34,324 bases of DNA from Xenococcaceae cyanobacterium MO_188.B32 (lineage in GTDB: Bacteria; Cyanobacteriota; Cyanobacteriia; Cyanobacteriales; Xenococcaceae): assembly GCA_030065635.1 (NCBI GenBank), contig JASJDJ010000073.1:1-34324 (forward strand), written 5' to 3'. The translations under genes and the position numbers were made by a program. Of this stretch, positions 25,884-34,324 are shown piece after piece; position 1 is the first letter of the stretch; each line of letters starts with the position of its first letter. The notes below the pieces were generated by a model. It was not told the origin of the DNA. It searched no databases and saw only the letters and a program-made list of their open reading frames with translations.

Positions 25884-25915
25884 AAAAAAACTGAGATATA
25901 TTCGATCTATCTCAG
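25884..25915 (-). terminator. intrinsic terminator for the 25960 gene
   Basis: CTGAGATA (25891-25898) and TATCTCAG (25908-25915) form an 8-bp stem. On the minus strand it is followed by seven T (25884-25890), and it lies 45 nt after that gene's stop. It also lies 20 nt after tpsA, where it may work in both directions. Confidence 0.7.
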
Positions 25916-25959
25916 AGAATGTTCAAAATATTTATGAGTTAAGATAAATAACCTATCGA

Positions 25960-26319
25960 TTACATTCCATAACGTTGTAGATATCTATCTACCTTATCAA
26001 CTAATTCTTGATGTTCTGGTAGATGTTCTACTCGGCTAGAACGATTTGAGCGAGGTCTTGTTGGAATTATATGGGGGGAATAATAACCGTCGCCTCCTCC
26101 TCTCAAATAACCATAACGGCGATTCATATAAGTCTGTGCAGCATGGCTATAGGTTCCCCCATACTTAAGTGCGCGATTTCTAGATGCCTCTGCTTGTTTC
26201 TTGTTGTAGTAGTGATCGCTATATTGCGCCTTGGCAGGTACTGCTGATAATAGTGTTAAGCTGAGAGCTAATGGTGTGAGAATTAAGAAAAGACATTTGG
26301 AGTGACGTTTAATATTCAT
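25960..26319 (-). CDS. small secreted protein, unknown
   Basis: 119 residues, ATG with AGAGAG upstream. There is a clear signal peptide (LFLILTPLALSLTLLSAVPAKA before QYSDHYY). The mature part is basic and Tyr/Arg/Gly-rich (RRYGYLRGGGDGYYSPH), ending in a helical LVDKVDRYLQRY. It has its own terminator. The family is not recognised; it may be an envelope protein. Confidence 0.65.
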   Translation of the reverse strand: MNIKRHSKCLFLILTPLALSLTLLSAVPAKAQYSDHYYNKKQAEASRNRALKYGGTYSHAAQTYMNRRYGYLRGGGDGYYSPHIIPTRPRSNRSSRVEHLPEHQELVDKVDRYLQRYGM

Positions 26320-26602
26320 AATTTTTCTCTCTTCTAGTTAGATAACTGAAATGTTGATTGAGAGTGATCTTGTTTTCTCTTTCACTACTTCATATTTCTG
26401 ACTTGATTTACCCTATGCATTTTTGGCGATCGTCGATTTGAATCAAAATTAAAGAAGCCTATTTGCAACGGTTTGAAAAGATGAACAAGAGTACCTCAGC
26501 AAAGATAATGGAGTATGGTTGATTGATAAAAAAGAGTTTTGTTTGGTCTTGCGATCGCTGTTTAATAATAGTCTCGAACAAAATTTTTTTTTAGCTTATT
26601 TA
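26320..26602. other. intergenic, nothing recognised
   Basis: AT-rich, with one HIP1 octamer near 26551. No open frame with coding character. Confidence 0.4.
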
Positions 26603-26827
26603 TTAAGGGATAGACTGTACTGCAAAAACTGAGTCATAATCTAGCCAATTAAAATTAGCGATCATTGTAATTCTTGATTCAGGTTGGTTGCTGAGTGTCA
26701 TGATTTTATATTTGAATACAAATTCACTATAATCTGCCATATTATCGAGTCCTAAAAGATTCAGGAGGATTTCTGTTACGAGCCAAAAGGTTATTTGGAA
26801 TAATCTTTTTTCGCAGCGTGTCTTCAT
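26603..26827 (-). CDS. small conserved-looking protein, unknown
   Basis: 74 residues with a strong AAGGAGG Shine-Dalgarno before ATG. The N-terminal half (EKRLFQITFWLVTEILLNLLGLDNMADYSEFVF) has an amphipathic or membrane-associated helix and resembles small hypothetical proteins I recall from other cyanobacteria. The C-terminal half is less distinctive. Function unknown. Confidence 0.6.
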   Translation of the reverse strand: MKTRCEKRLFQITFWLVTEILLNLLGLDNMADYSEFVFKYKIMTLSNQPESRITMIANFNWLDYDSVFAVQSIP

Positions 26828-27179
26828 AACCTTTCACCTCCTTGTCCTTTATGATTTTGGTTTTCACCCTTCTCATTAACTACATAAGTCTGATTGTTCT
26901 TCTGCTATGCATTCTTTCGAGGTGAGAATATAATCTTTTGCATAGAAAGATTTCAATAGTTTCAGGCTTGCCTACTCGAAAAAATTAAGGATTCAAAAAA
27001 TATATTTCGCTCGAGAAACCTAAAGTGCGATTATTGTAGCTACTGTTCCCCAAAGAGCAAAAGTTTCAGGAGAAGGAACTATTGTTACCAAAATAATTAT
27101 TTCAAGAACGTACCTAATGACTTTGTGTGTTTTTAAACATTCAAAGCGACTAAATTGATTGTTTTTCCATAACAAGAAG
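26828..27179. other. mostly non-coding; one weak 51-codon frame
   Basis: On the minus strand 27020-27175 is open from a TTG and encodes a hydrophobic end (VLEIIILVTIVPSPETFALWGTV) a little like a PEP-CTERM sorting tail. There is no ribosome-binding site and no ATG, so I do not call a gene. The rest shows nothing recognisable. Confidence 0.3.
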
Positions 27180-27689
27180 TCATAACTGAGATAATTTAAT
27201 CACAGCAACGTCAGACATATTTCTTAGCAGGATAATATTAGCTCTGCTCCGCATACCTTGATTCCAAGTATCGTAAAGAGGCTTAAATTCTATAGGAGAA
27301 AAGAAACCTATTTCAATGTCTTCTGAATCATAAAAACGAGCAAAAAATAAAGTCGTATAAAAACGTCTTTTGGCTTCAACAGTAAAGGTAAGCAAAGGAA
27401 CCTCTTCAACTCTTCCAGTATATGGATCTACTTCTTGATGCATTCCAGTTTTGACATTTTCAATGGCAAAGTAATTACTTAATACTCCCCATTCAATTGG
27501 AGGTATTGCTATCTTAGTTGAATTTTTATTACTTAAAGAGATACTATTGAATAGTTCGCTTTGAGTTAATTCTTGATTGTTAGAATACTGTTCAGATTTA
27601 CTTTCCCTGCCATTTATTGGATTGTAAATAGCAAATAATAATATTGTGAGGGAAAGTAGAGAAGAAAATTTAACCAAAGTTTTTTTCAT
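27180..27689 (-). CDS. secreted protein, unknown
   Basis: 169 residues. A basic N-terminus and hydrophobic stretch (KKTLVKFSSLLSLTILLFAIYNPING) form a signal peptide or anchor. The mature part has a beta-rich segment (VPLLTFTVEAKRRFYTTLFFARFYDSEDIEIGFFSPIEF). No Cys and no known motif are present. It stands alone, flanked by about 330-nt gaps. Probably periplasmic or exported; role unknown. Confidence 0.6.
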   Translation of the reverse strand: MKKTLVKFSSLLSLTILLFAIYNPINGRESKSEQYSNNQELTQSELFNSISLSNKNSTKIAIPPIEWGVLSNYFAIENVKTGMHQEVDPYTGRVEEVPLLTFTVEAKRRFYTTLFFARFYDSEDIEIGFFSPIEFKPLYDTWNQGMRSRANIILLRNMSDVAVIKLSQL

Positions 27690-28021
27690 GACTATACCTC
27701 TGATTGGTTAATGAAATCTCTGGACAATTATTTAGATTTTTGCAGCTTTCAGTGAAACGAGATAATATTTTGGTAGCTTTTTTCTTTGGTAGAATTAGTT
27801 GTTTTATGTGCTAGTGGAGTTTGCATTATTTATTGCTCCCACTTGTCCTGTTGTAGTGGTCTGTCAAGATAGTTTTGAGGGACTGGTTCGGATAATTTTA
27901 GATTTTAGATTTTGGAGAATTGTCCTATCCCTCATTTCAAAATTGACAGAGTAGTAGCGATGTAATTTATTTCTTTAGGGAAAGATTGGTTCGGTCAATT
28001 ATACAGATTCGCTTATTTACA
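27690..28021. other. intergenic, nothing recognised
   Basis: About 330 nt of AT-rich DNA between two minus-strand small genes, presumably with the promoter of the 27180 gene. I see no RNA, repeat or remnant that I can name. Confidence 0.4.
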
Positions 28022-28354
28022 CTAGTTTTGCACACGACTTTCTATATTATCGACTCTTCCATCAAGAAGAGCTAATTCCGCTTGAAATTCTTCCATTAAG
28101 CGATAAAAAAATTCTAAATCTTCTCCGCGAACGCGATTTTTAAAATTTTGCTCGACTTCGATTTCACTTTGAACTCTTTCTTGATCTGACATACCTGGAG
28201 AATAGGATCCTGATTGATGGGAAGAATCAGACCTACTAAGCAAAGAAGAAGAAAAACCAATCAATAAAACTACAGCTAAGGTGCTAACTAGAGAGCGTAA
28301 GTTGATAGAGTTATTGGATATACCAGCCTGCTCATTACTTTTTTGTTGAACCAT
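28022..28354 (-). CDS. small membrane-anchored coiled-coil protein, unknown
   Basis: 110 residues with AGGAGG before ATG. One transmembrane helix (SLVSTLAVVLLIGFSSSLL, about residues 26-44) is followed by a Ser-rich linker and a charged C-terminal helix with heptad character (DLEFFYRLMEEFQAELALLDGRVDNIESRV). The form suggests a single-pass protein with a periplasmic coiled coil. Family unknown. Confidence 0.6.
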   Translation of the reverse strand: MVQQKSNEQAGISNNSINLRSLVSTLAVVLLIGFSSSLLSRSDSSHQSGSYSPGMSDQERVQSEIEVEQNFKNRVRGEDLEFFYRLMEEFQAELALLDGRVDNIESRVQN

Positions 28355-28465
28355 TGTTTCCTCCTTATATTCCTTATATAGAAAGGACTTAAGAGTTATT
28401 TTTCTTTCTACTCTTTCCTATATCTCAGAAATTTTTGGCTATGCAGTCTCTGGCAAAATGGATAA

Positions 28466-28681
28466 CTAGCAGTTTGTCCAATTTGTAATTCGGCAAATGA
28501 AAAAGTTCATAGCTATTATCGGCAAACTCTTTCAGATGTATCTTGGGGAAATTATCAGGTCTGGTTAAAGCTTTTTACCCAAAAATTTTTCTGCTCCAAC
28601 CCCAATTGCCAACGTCGCATCTTTACACAGAGATTACCAAAAGTGGTAGAACCTTGGGCAAGATTTTTATGTCCCGTTTAG
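28466..28681 (+). pseudogene. N-terminal remnant of an ISL3-family transposase
   Basis: 71 codons bounded by stops. The product has the ISL3 zinc-finger head: CPICNSANEKVHSYYRQTLSD, then FCSNPNCQRRIFTQRLPKVVEPWARF. The catalytic part is absent; the following 160 nt give no continuation that I can recognise. Confidence 0.75.
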
Positions 28682-29582
28682 GACAAGTGCGCTCGCTCTT
28701 CTTTAGATTCACCAAAAGTGTGCAAGACCCCACATTATTTACAGATATAAACTCGCTTCGGCTCACAATAATTAAGAATGGACTCAAATTATTCTGCAAA
28801 CGGCTCACAAAAAATATTAGAGTCCAGTGAAAGGAAAAAAGAAATTAACGCTCAAGACCCCTGCCTTGCAGTCGTTTCTGCGACAACTCTCTCTGCCTAC
28901 TTCGTTCAGCCTCCCGTCGCTCCCGTTCAATTTGTTGGGCTAGGGTAGAGAACAACTCCACATCCTCTTGATTAAAGTTCGCACTTGCTTTGGCTTCTGG
29001 ATTCCGAGTGTAGGGGTCGCTCGGATAGTTGAGGATTTCCCCCCGTCCATCTTTTGCTATAACCCTCAATGCCTGTTCGTCAGACACAATCCGATACTTT
29101 TTCCCTTCAAGAGTTCCATAACCTTTGAGGGGTTGCTGCGGGTCTGGTTCTCCATACTTCAATAGTATTGTTTGAGCATTCTCTTTGAATTGACGGATTT
29201 GTTGGAGATGGTCTAGGGCAGATTGGATTTTCTTAAAAGTCAATACATCCTGCTTGGCTAGATGGTTTTCTTGAATTTTTAGATTGGCGGGATGAGAATT
29301 CTGCCCTTTCATGGTCAAAATCCTTCCCCGTCCATCGAGTGCATCTATGGTTAGATAGCTCCTTCCACCGTAGGTTTCAAACACTGAGAACTTCTGGATT
29401 TGATAGTAGTCATTTTTAAAGGTTATCTTTTTATCCCTCTCTCTTCCATATCTTTGTACGGCGGATCTAGCGGTGAGCAAAATTTGATTAACTTCATCCT
29501 GGCTCAATGGTTGAGGTGGTGAAACTGATGATAACAACTGTTCTACTTCTTCCATAATATTATTTGGAGCAGATTGATTTTT

Positions 29583-29623
29583 TTCTCCCCCCGCTCCCCT
29601 GCTTTCTCTGCTTCCCCTGCTCA
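29583..29623. repeat. G-rich short-repeat tract in the relaxase gene
   Basis: On the minus strand GAGCAGGGGAAGCAGAG and similar words run for about 40 nt, encoding SRGSRESRGAGGEK in frame. Such 'GCAGGGGAGCAG' tracts are dispersed in cyanobacterial genomes. A second tract lies at 31713-31748. Confidence 0.6.
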
Positions 29624-29662
29624 TCTCAACACTAAAATTAGTTGGCAAAACAGTATCGGTTT

Positions 29663-30295
29663 CTAAAACTTGTTCTCGATTCGTCTCAGACGGATTTCGT
29701 TGTTGTTGACTCTGCCCTTGATTTCTTGAAGTGTCTTGCTGTTGGGAGGACTTATGCGGTTGAGTCCCCAAATCCCCAGTATGATAATCAGCAGCATAAT
29801 CCCTTTCTCCTTGACCAGTTCTAGAGGGCTGATTGTCCTTGCTTCTGACCAAATGTTGTTTACTCCGTACCTGTCGCAGGAGATTGTTCTCTGAATCTGT
29901 TCCGATGTCTTTTGCAAATTGTCGATCTTTTTCGATGTGTTGGCTGTGGCTATCAAGGTGTGGTTTTCTAGTCTTTCGATTCTTGATATCAGAGCCGACA
30001 GCACGTTGTTCAAGCTTTTGAAATTCTCTTGTGAGTTCTTCTGCTGCTCGATTAGACTCTGTAATATTGTTTCCAGGTTTTTCTGTTTCTCGATTAAGGT
30101 CTGATTGCTCTGTTCCTGTTCTTTCAGCTTGGATGCTAGTACCTCGAAGGTTTTCTGCCAGTTCTTTTGCCAACTCTCCTGCCCGTCGGCTAGAGTTTGT
30201 AAGACTATCAATAATTTTGTCCAATCCAACTCCGCGTTGAACTCCGCGTTGATTGGATTCTGGTTCTGTTTTGAGTGACCGTTCGCCTCGTTCAT
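29663..30295 (-). CDS. overprinted coiled-coil membrane protein inside the relaxase gene
   Basis: Fully inside the relaxase C-terminal region, same strand, different frame. From ATG 30295 it encodes 210 residues; the frame is open further up to another ATG at 30397. It does not look like a chance frame. It has DWTKLLIVLQTLADGQESWQ, a long coiled coil (ASKLKEQEQSNQTLIEKQK..LNNVLSALISRIERLE), a single transmembrane helix (KGIMLLIIILGIWGL) and a second short heptad segment (LQEIKGRVNNNEIRLRRIENKF). Known parallel: mobB/mbeB/mbeD genes lie wholly within relaxase genes of RSF1010/ColE1-type plasmids, and MobB is membrane-associated. A role in mobilisation is inferred. No strong Shine-Dalgarno is seen. 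Confidence 0.55.
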   Translation of the reverse strand: MNEANGHSKQNQNPINAEFNAELDWTKLLIVLQTLADGQESWQKNWQKTFEVLASKLKEQEQSNQTLIEKQKNLETILQSLIEQQKNSQENFKSLNNVLSALISRIERLENHTLIATANTSKKIDNLQKTSEQIQRTISCDRYGVNNIWSEARTISPLELVKEKGIMLLIIILGIWGLNRISPPNSKTLQEIKGRVNNNEIRLRRIENKF

Positions 30296-30777
30296 TACTC
30301 GAATGACTAGATTCTTGCTCTTTTGATAGTAGCTCCCGTTTAGATGTTTTATCCTGTTGAGGGTTAGCTGTTTGAGATATTTGCTTTGATTTGGCATTAT
30401 CTACTACTTTTTCTCTGACTACAGCAGAATTTACCAAATCTTTGGCATTCTCATTGGCTCGGCTAATCTGAACTGTTACTCCTAAATCTTGAGTATTGGC
30501 AGTATAAACTACAAATTCTTGTCTGGCGCGACTGGCTGCTACATAAAAGCTTTCTCTGCCGATGGTCATACTCTTGGCATTGGCAGCAGAGTAAATACAG
30601 TAGTCGGCAGTTTGACCCTGACTACTATGGACTGTATCTACATAACTGTAATCGCTGTGGAGTAACCGTTCAATTGAAATATCCCAGGTCTTACCGTTGC
30701 TATTAATGCTTATTTGACCATCTTCAGTAATAGCTTCAACAGTGAAACGCTGTCCGTTTAGCTGTTTATAATCTTCT

Positions 30778-32871
30778 TTACGGATGTTTTGTTCCTTCAG
30801 CTATTAAACCCTGACGTACTTTACTAGCTATGGCTTTTTTATCTCCATTTGTACCAGCTAAAATCAGGGTTTTACGACGAATTTCTACAGGGCGACTCAG
30901 ATAATCTGAGGCAATCGTATCTATACGCTTCTCATTTTCGAGAATCTGCTTAATTTTCCCTGACTCGTTCAGTTTCTGATAAGCTCCATTGACACTATCT
31001 GGTTCTTTATCATGGGTGGCAAGGGAATTTACTACCTGTTTGAGAGAAGGGTCACGCTGTCGTAGATTTTGGTCGATAATAGCAGTGGGTAAACCAGCAT
31101 CCTGAAGCAATTTAAAAGGTGCGCCAGCAGATACTGCTGATAACTGTTTGGTATCCCCAATGAGTATGACTCGGCTCTTGAGTGAATGGGCTTTTTCTAA
31201 AAGCTGTTGAGCCGAACGGGTAGAGATCATTCCTGCTTCATCTACTAGAATTACTTCTTGTTGGGGTAGTTGCTTTTTTGGTGTTAGAAGATAACTAGCA
31301 AGGGTTTGAGAAGTTATACCGCTTTCATTTTGTAGTACAGAAGCAGCAGCAGCAGAAGGAGCTAGTCCGCGAATCGTTTGCTTATCACCTACTGTCTCGG
31401 CAAAAGCTTTCATGGTATAGGTTTTACCCACACCTGCATTACCTTGAATTAATATAACACTGTCACGACTTGTGACCATCTGTTTTAAAGCGGTAGCTTG
31501 TCCCTGGTTGAGAAAACGAGTTTGGGAGACTGCTTCGGCTCGTTTTACGGTGGATAAAGGAATCTGGCTATCTCTTCCCCCTTTAGCTAATTGGATAATC
31601 TTCTGTTCACGAGTAAGCGCACTTTTAGTGGTTAATCGTCCGTCACGGGTAGCAATCAGGGTAGGACGCTTCTTCTGGTCTCTTGGTTTCTCGGTCAATT
31701 CTACAGAGTCTTTCTCCCCTGCACCCCTGCACCTCTGCTCCCCTGCTTCAAAAGCTTTTACCTCACATAAAGAATTAATTTCTGAAAGTATTTTCTCTGG
31801 GTCGTATCGTCCTTGACTCTGACGCAAACACTCTCTAAGTAATTCATGGGGTTTAAAAGCTGAGTCATGTTCTGTTAGGTTTTCTGTGGCGTTACTAATC
31901 AGATTTTTTAAGCTATTGGAATGGTCAGGATTATTATAAGTTCGCTTCGTAAAATCGCGATGATATTCAGTTGGTTTACTTATCTCAATCCCCGACTCTC
32001 TGGCTCTAGTTTGCCACTCTTCTAGCTGTTTGATTCTATCTTGGGGGTGATGGTGTTGTTTTTTTTCTTGACGAGTCTTGAGACATACTGCCTGTTTTTG
32101 TTCGGCGGTAGCAGTACTACGAGTTAATCCTAATTTAGCTAATTCGGCTTCTATTTGGTTACTGCGAGTAGAAAAAACTGCATCTAACTTTTCTTTATCG
32201 ATTCCAGCTAATTCAAAGGTATGATCGCTCGTCCATTCTACTTGATAGCCTAATTTTTGTATTTGGCGGGCTAGTTCGTGGTCGTAGTAAGCACCGATAG
32301 TTTTCTGTTGTTTGTAGAGTTGTTCGTTGGCTACGGCTCGCCATTTACTGTCGGGACATTGAGTTTGATTGAGAATCACACAATGACTATGGAGTTGGGG
32401 GTCTTTATTACGATTATCGTCGTGATGAAAGACTGCTATCTGGGCTGTTTTACTCTGTAATAACTGTTTTTTTCCGCGCTGCTTGGTTTGATAGAAGATG
32501 CAGTTATTTTCTACATATTTCATCGTAGAACGAACTGCTGCTTTATGGGCTTCTAATATTTTTTGGTCTTGATAAACTAGGGCAGCGACGCTCACACTTT
32601 TAGGTGCGGATAGGGTGACATCTGTGCCTGGACGATTATAACGGTGACTGGATTTTTTATATTGTTGTTGTTTTCTTAAAGGGTTTCCTTCAGGGTCTAA
32701 TGATGAATAGGCATTTAAAAAATCCTGCTCTTTTATTTGACCGCTAAGTCCTTGAACACTGGCTGCTTTTCCCAACCATTCAGAATTGGTGAAGCTTTCG
32801 CCCTGGGTATAGTAATTCTCTTGGGCGTAGTCAAGGGGGTTGGTATAACATCTACCTACACTAGCTACCAT
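30778..32871 (-). pseudogene. MobF relaxase-helicase, N-terminal part (frame 1)
   Basis: 697 codons from ATG 32871. The relaxase domain has the Tyr pair (ENYYTQ, residues 20-21) and the metal-binding His triad FHHDD..PQLHSH (149, 161, 163). This is the TrwC/TraI type that nicks oriT and carries the strand into the recipient. The 5'-3' helicase domain has Walker A GNAGVGKT (477-484) and Walker B ILVDEAG (541-547). The frame ends IAEGTKHP* where the helicase should continue; the next motifs are in another frame overlapping by 23 nt (30778-30800). One missing base, or slippage near an AAAA, would join them. An in-frame insertion (AGEQRCRGAGEK) comes from a G-rich repeat tract. Confidence 0.88.
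31713..31748. repeat. second G-rich short-repeat tract in the relaxase gene
   Basis: Minus-strand words such as AGCAGGGGAGCAGAGGTGC. It adds about 12 residues in frame between the relaxase and helicase domains without disrupting the gene. Confidence 0.6.
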
Positions 32872-32939
32872 GTACGGGGATTTTATTTTTTCAAGTAGTT
32901 AGTTTAATCTATTGTACCAAATAGGTACATAATGTGTGA

Positions 32940-33070
32940 TTCTTTTAGCGGGGATTTTATTCTCTTCTGTGAACAGAGGCTGCCCTACCGCGCCAAGCGG
33001 TAAGTACTAGACTTTTCTTTCCTAGTCTAACCCTATGCAGTGACCGTTCAGTTGAATGGTCGTATAAAGA
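32940..33070. promoter_or_regulatory. candidate oriT / divergent promoter region
   Basis: The 234-nt gap between the divergent relaxase and accessory genes holds three inverted repeats in a row: TACCGC/GCGGTA (32986-33002), TAGACT/AGTCTA (33008-33029) and GACCGTTCA/TGAATGGTC (33042-33061, one mismatch). Position beside a MobF relaxase and the clustered dyads fit an origin of transfer. The nic site cannot be named from sequence alone. Confidence 0.45.
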
Positions 33071-33105
33071 TATTATTAGAAAGGATATAAGTAAAGAGGA
33101 GATAG

Positions 33106-33423
33106 ATGGATACAAATATTTCACCCCTTGAATTAGCTCTCCAGAAGAAGTTAGATAAACTTCAACCCAAAACCAAAACGCCTGGATTTTTACGTTCGGT
33201 GATAGAAAGACAATCAGTCAGAATTGATTCCGCTTTGGCGATGGGCTACAGTTATGATGAAATAGCTGTGATTTTTGCCGAACAGGGAATTAAATGTAAG
33301 GGTTCGACGCTGAAGAAATATCATCTCCAAGCTAAGAAGAAAGGAATTAAGGATTCGACTATTCCTGAGTTACCAGAAGAGAAAAAATCATCTCAAAGTA
33401 GTTCAACTAAAACTAAAAAATAG
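33106..33423 (+). CDS. small basic protein, putative mobilisation accessory factor
   Basis: 105 residues, ATG with GAGGAG upstream. The centre is a helix-turn-helix-like segment (SALAMGYSYDEIAVIFAEQGIKCKGSTLKKYHLQ), followed by a disordered Lys/Ser tail. This architecture (GYSYDEIA..G..S.STLKKY) is common in small plasmid proteins encoded beside relaxases. It is divergent from the relaxase across the candidate oriT, so a relaxosome DNA-binding or repressor role is inferred. I do not know a precise family name. Confidence 0.65.
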   Translation: MDTNISPLELALQKKLDKLQPKTKTPGFLRSVIERQSVRIDSALAMGYSYDEIAVIFAEQGIKCKGSTLKKYHLQAKKKGIKDSTIPELPEEKKSSQSSSTKTKK

Positions 33424-33592
33424 TTTTTTGGGCAGAACTTTTTGCTCGAGAAAGTGCTAAATGCTCAAATCTCCTAAAGCAGCTACTAAAGTAATAAGTG
33501 GTAAGAATATGATGGTCCTGTAACTCTGACATAAGCGCGATACAAATTGCCAAAGTTATTCTGTCGCTCAGGTTTTAACATAGAAGGCTCTT

Positions 33593-34324
33593 TTAGGTTG
33601 AAGGAAAACATTCACTCACTGCCACTACCGCCATACTAATACGTTCTAGAAAATTTGGACATTTCTCAAGCAATTCGTCGTAACAGTCTTTCGCTCGTTG
33701 TTCTAACTCAATTAATAAATTTTCAAGGTGTTCGATGTTCGTAAATCTTCCATGTGGTGCGGGAGTAAATTCTAGGTCGGCTAAGAATTGGAGTAACCAT
33801 CTGATATTCTCAGAAGGAGATTTATTTGGATTAAAATCACTTGTTTCTACCCCCACTGTGTCTGGGGGGTCAATAGATGTCACTGGTGACACATCAATTG
33901 GGGGTGACGGTTCTAACTGTTGTGATTGATTGCTTTGAGCGTCTGTCACTTCTGTCACCGACTCGAAAGAATTATCATTTGAATCTAGATTGCACGCTGG
34001 TGTTGATAAATCAGATTCATCCTGAATGGGAGTGGTGGGGGTTGGAGTCGAATTATTTGTCGGGACGAACTTGGCCAAAAAACGAATCGAACGTCCATTT
34101 TTTTCTAATGTTCCTTTTCCCATCTGCACCAGTTTGGTCATTAATTCAACCGTATAGGCACCTACACCTCGACCTACTTGTTTGGCACGACGACCAATGG
34201 CTTTAATACCCCGATAAATATCTCTGGGAGTAACCCCCTCTGGTTTGATAGTTGCCAAATCCCAGATCTTGAGCAGAATCGAACTGATGTTATCGGAATC
34301 TGCTATTTTTTCTTGAACTACAGC
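33593..34324 (-). CDS. C-terminal part of a plasmid gene running off the window
   Basis: The frame is open from the window edge to the stop at 33593 (243 codons visible), so a TTG at 34256-34258 is probably not the start. Visible are KIADSDNISSILLKIWDLATIKPEGVTPRDIYRGIK and GRGVGAYTVELMTKLVQMGKGTLEKNGRSIRF, a helical winged-helix-like segment such as ends plasmid/phage primase-helicase proteins. A low-complexity Ser/Pro/Thr linker and a final helical domain with a Cys-containing end (LIELEQRAKDCYDELLEKC) follow. The primase-helicase assignment is a guess from the C-terminal look only. Confidence 0.5.
   Translation of the reverse strand, partial: AVVQEKIADSDNISSILLKIWDLATIKPEGVTPRDIYRGIKAIGRRAKQVGRGVGAYTVELMTKLVQMGKGTLEKNGRSIRFLAKFVPTNNSTPTPTTPIQDESDLSTPACNLDSNDNSFESVTEVTDAQSNQSQQLEPSPPIDVSPVTSIDPPDTVGVETSDFNPNKSPSENIRWLLQFLADLEFTPAPHGRFTNIEHLENLLIELEQRAKDCYDELLEKCPNFLERISMAVVAVSECFPST

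Larger units (their letters stand above)
28845..30800 (-). pseudogene. MobF relaxase, C-terminal part (frame 2)
   Basis: Open from about 30800, in a different frame from the N-terminal part. It starts with the end of the helicase domain (IRKEDYKQLNGQRFTVEAI, HSDYSYVDTVHSSQGQTADYCIYSA, SFYVAASRARQEFVVYT: UvrD/TraI-like motifs V-VI). A long polar, disordered Gln/Ser/Arg-rich region follows (about 30450-29550), then a folded C-terminal domain (YGRERDKKITFKNDYYQIQKFSVFETYGGRSYLTIDALDGRG) and a repeat of the same motif (YRIVSDEQALRVIAKDGRG). If the frameshift is bypassed, the two parts make a protein of about 1340 residues, normal for MobF. The polar region also carries an overlapping gene in another frame. 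Confidence 0.8.

Noticed and set aside
28543-28830. A 95-codon plus-strand gene
   Set aside because: The ISL3 zinc-finger remnant occupies an overlapping frame with much better family likeness, and this frame has no ribosome-binding site.
1-34324. A CRISPR array
   Set aside because: No regularly spaced direct repeats with unique spacers were seen. The repeats present are transposon-end sites, the tpsA tandem repeat and palindromes.

Overview
The window looks like DNA from an AT-rich cyanobacterium. Octamers of the HIP1 type (GCGATCGC) are scattered through it, and the gene content is typical: a secreted TPR-CHAT protein beside a two-partner secretion pair, IS200/605-type TnpB, and G-rich 'GCAGGGGAGCAG' repeats. 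The density of nested mobile elements, a MobF-type conjugative relaxase and many gene remnants point to a plasmid or a plastic accessory island.

Layout. (1) 1-2480: a TROVE/Ro60 gene (rsr) flanked by RNAs that combine tRNA-like folds with a Y-RNA Ro-binding hairpin. This is the most interesting system here. (2) 2600-4940: remnants of hsp20, a CAP-domain gene and an HNH gene around two intact genes, a START-like (SRPBCC) protein and a short MutY/Mig-like glycosylase. (3) 5033-7979: a cluster of tyrosine recombinases of the Tn554/'trio' type. The first two are joined in one frame around an internal stop, and the third is cut off. (4) 7975-13108: a compact, GC-richer Tn7-like element with a TnsA-TnsB fusion and TnsC, recognisable TnsB-site arrays at both ends, and no TniQ/TnsD, CRISPR array or cargo. 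(5) 13119-18480 and 22766-25870: a TPR-CHAT protein, a TpsB outer-membrane transporter, small secreted proteins and a TpsA exoprotein. The last is separated from its transporter by an insertion pile-up at 18937-22507, in which an IS4-family element with a perfect 11-bp target duplication sits in a tnpB remnant beside a decayed ISAs1 element. (6) 25960-28681: small secreted or membrane proteins of unknown function and an ISL3 remnant. (7) 28845-34324: a frameshifted MobF relaxase-helicase, a coiled-coil/membrane gene overprinted inside its C-terminal region, a candidate oriT, a small divergent accessory gene, and the end of a further plasmid gene.

How the parts may work together. Rsr rings are known to bind Y RNAs, which gate access to the ring and tether partners such as exoribonucleases. 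Here one RNA carries the Ro hairpin in place of an anticodon loop on a tRNA-Leu-like body with an 8-bp acceptor stem and encoded CCA. A second has the Ro motif plus a large T-loop insertion, and a third, downstream, has a D-loop insertion. In the secretion region the TpsB barrel would export the TpsA beta-helix protein, with the CHAT protease-like protein acting in the same envelope compartment. In the mobilisation region, the relaxase, accessory protein, overprinted membrane protein and palindromic intergenic segment resemble a mob module.
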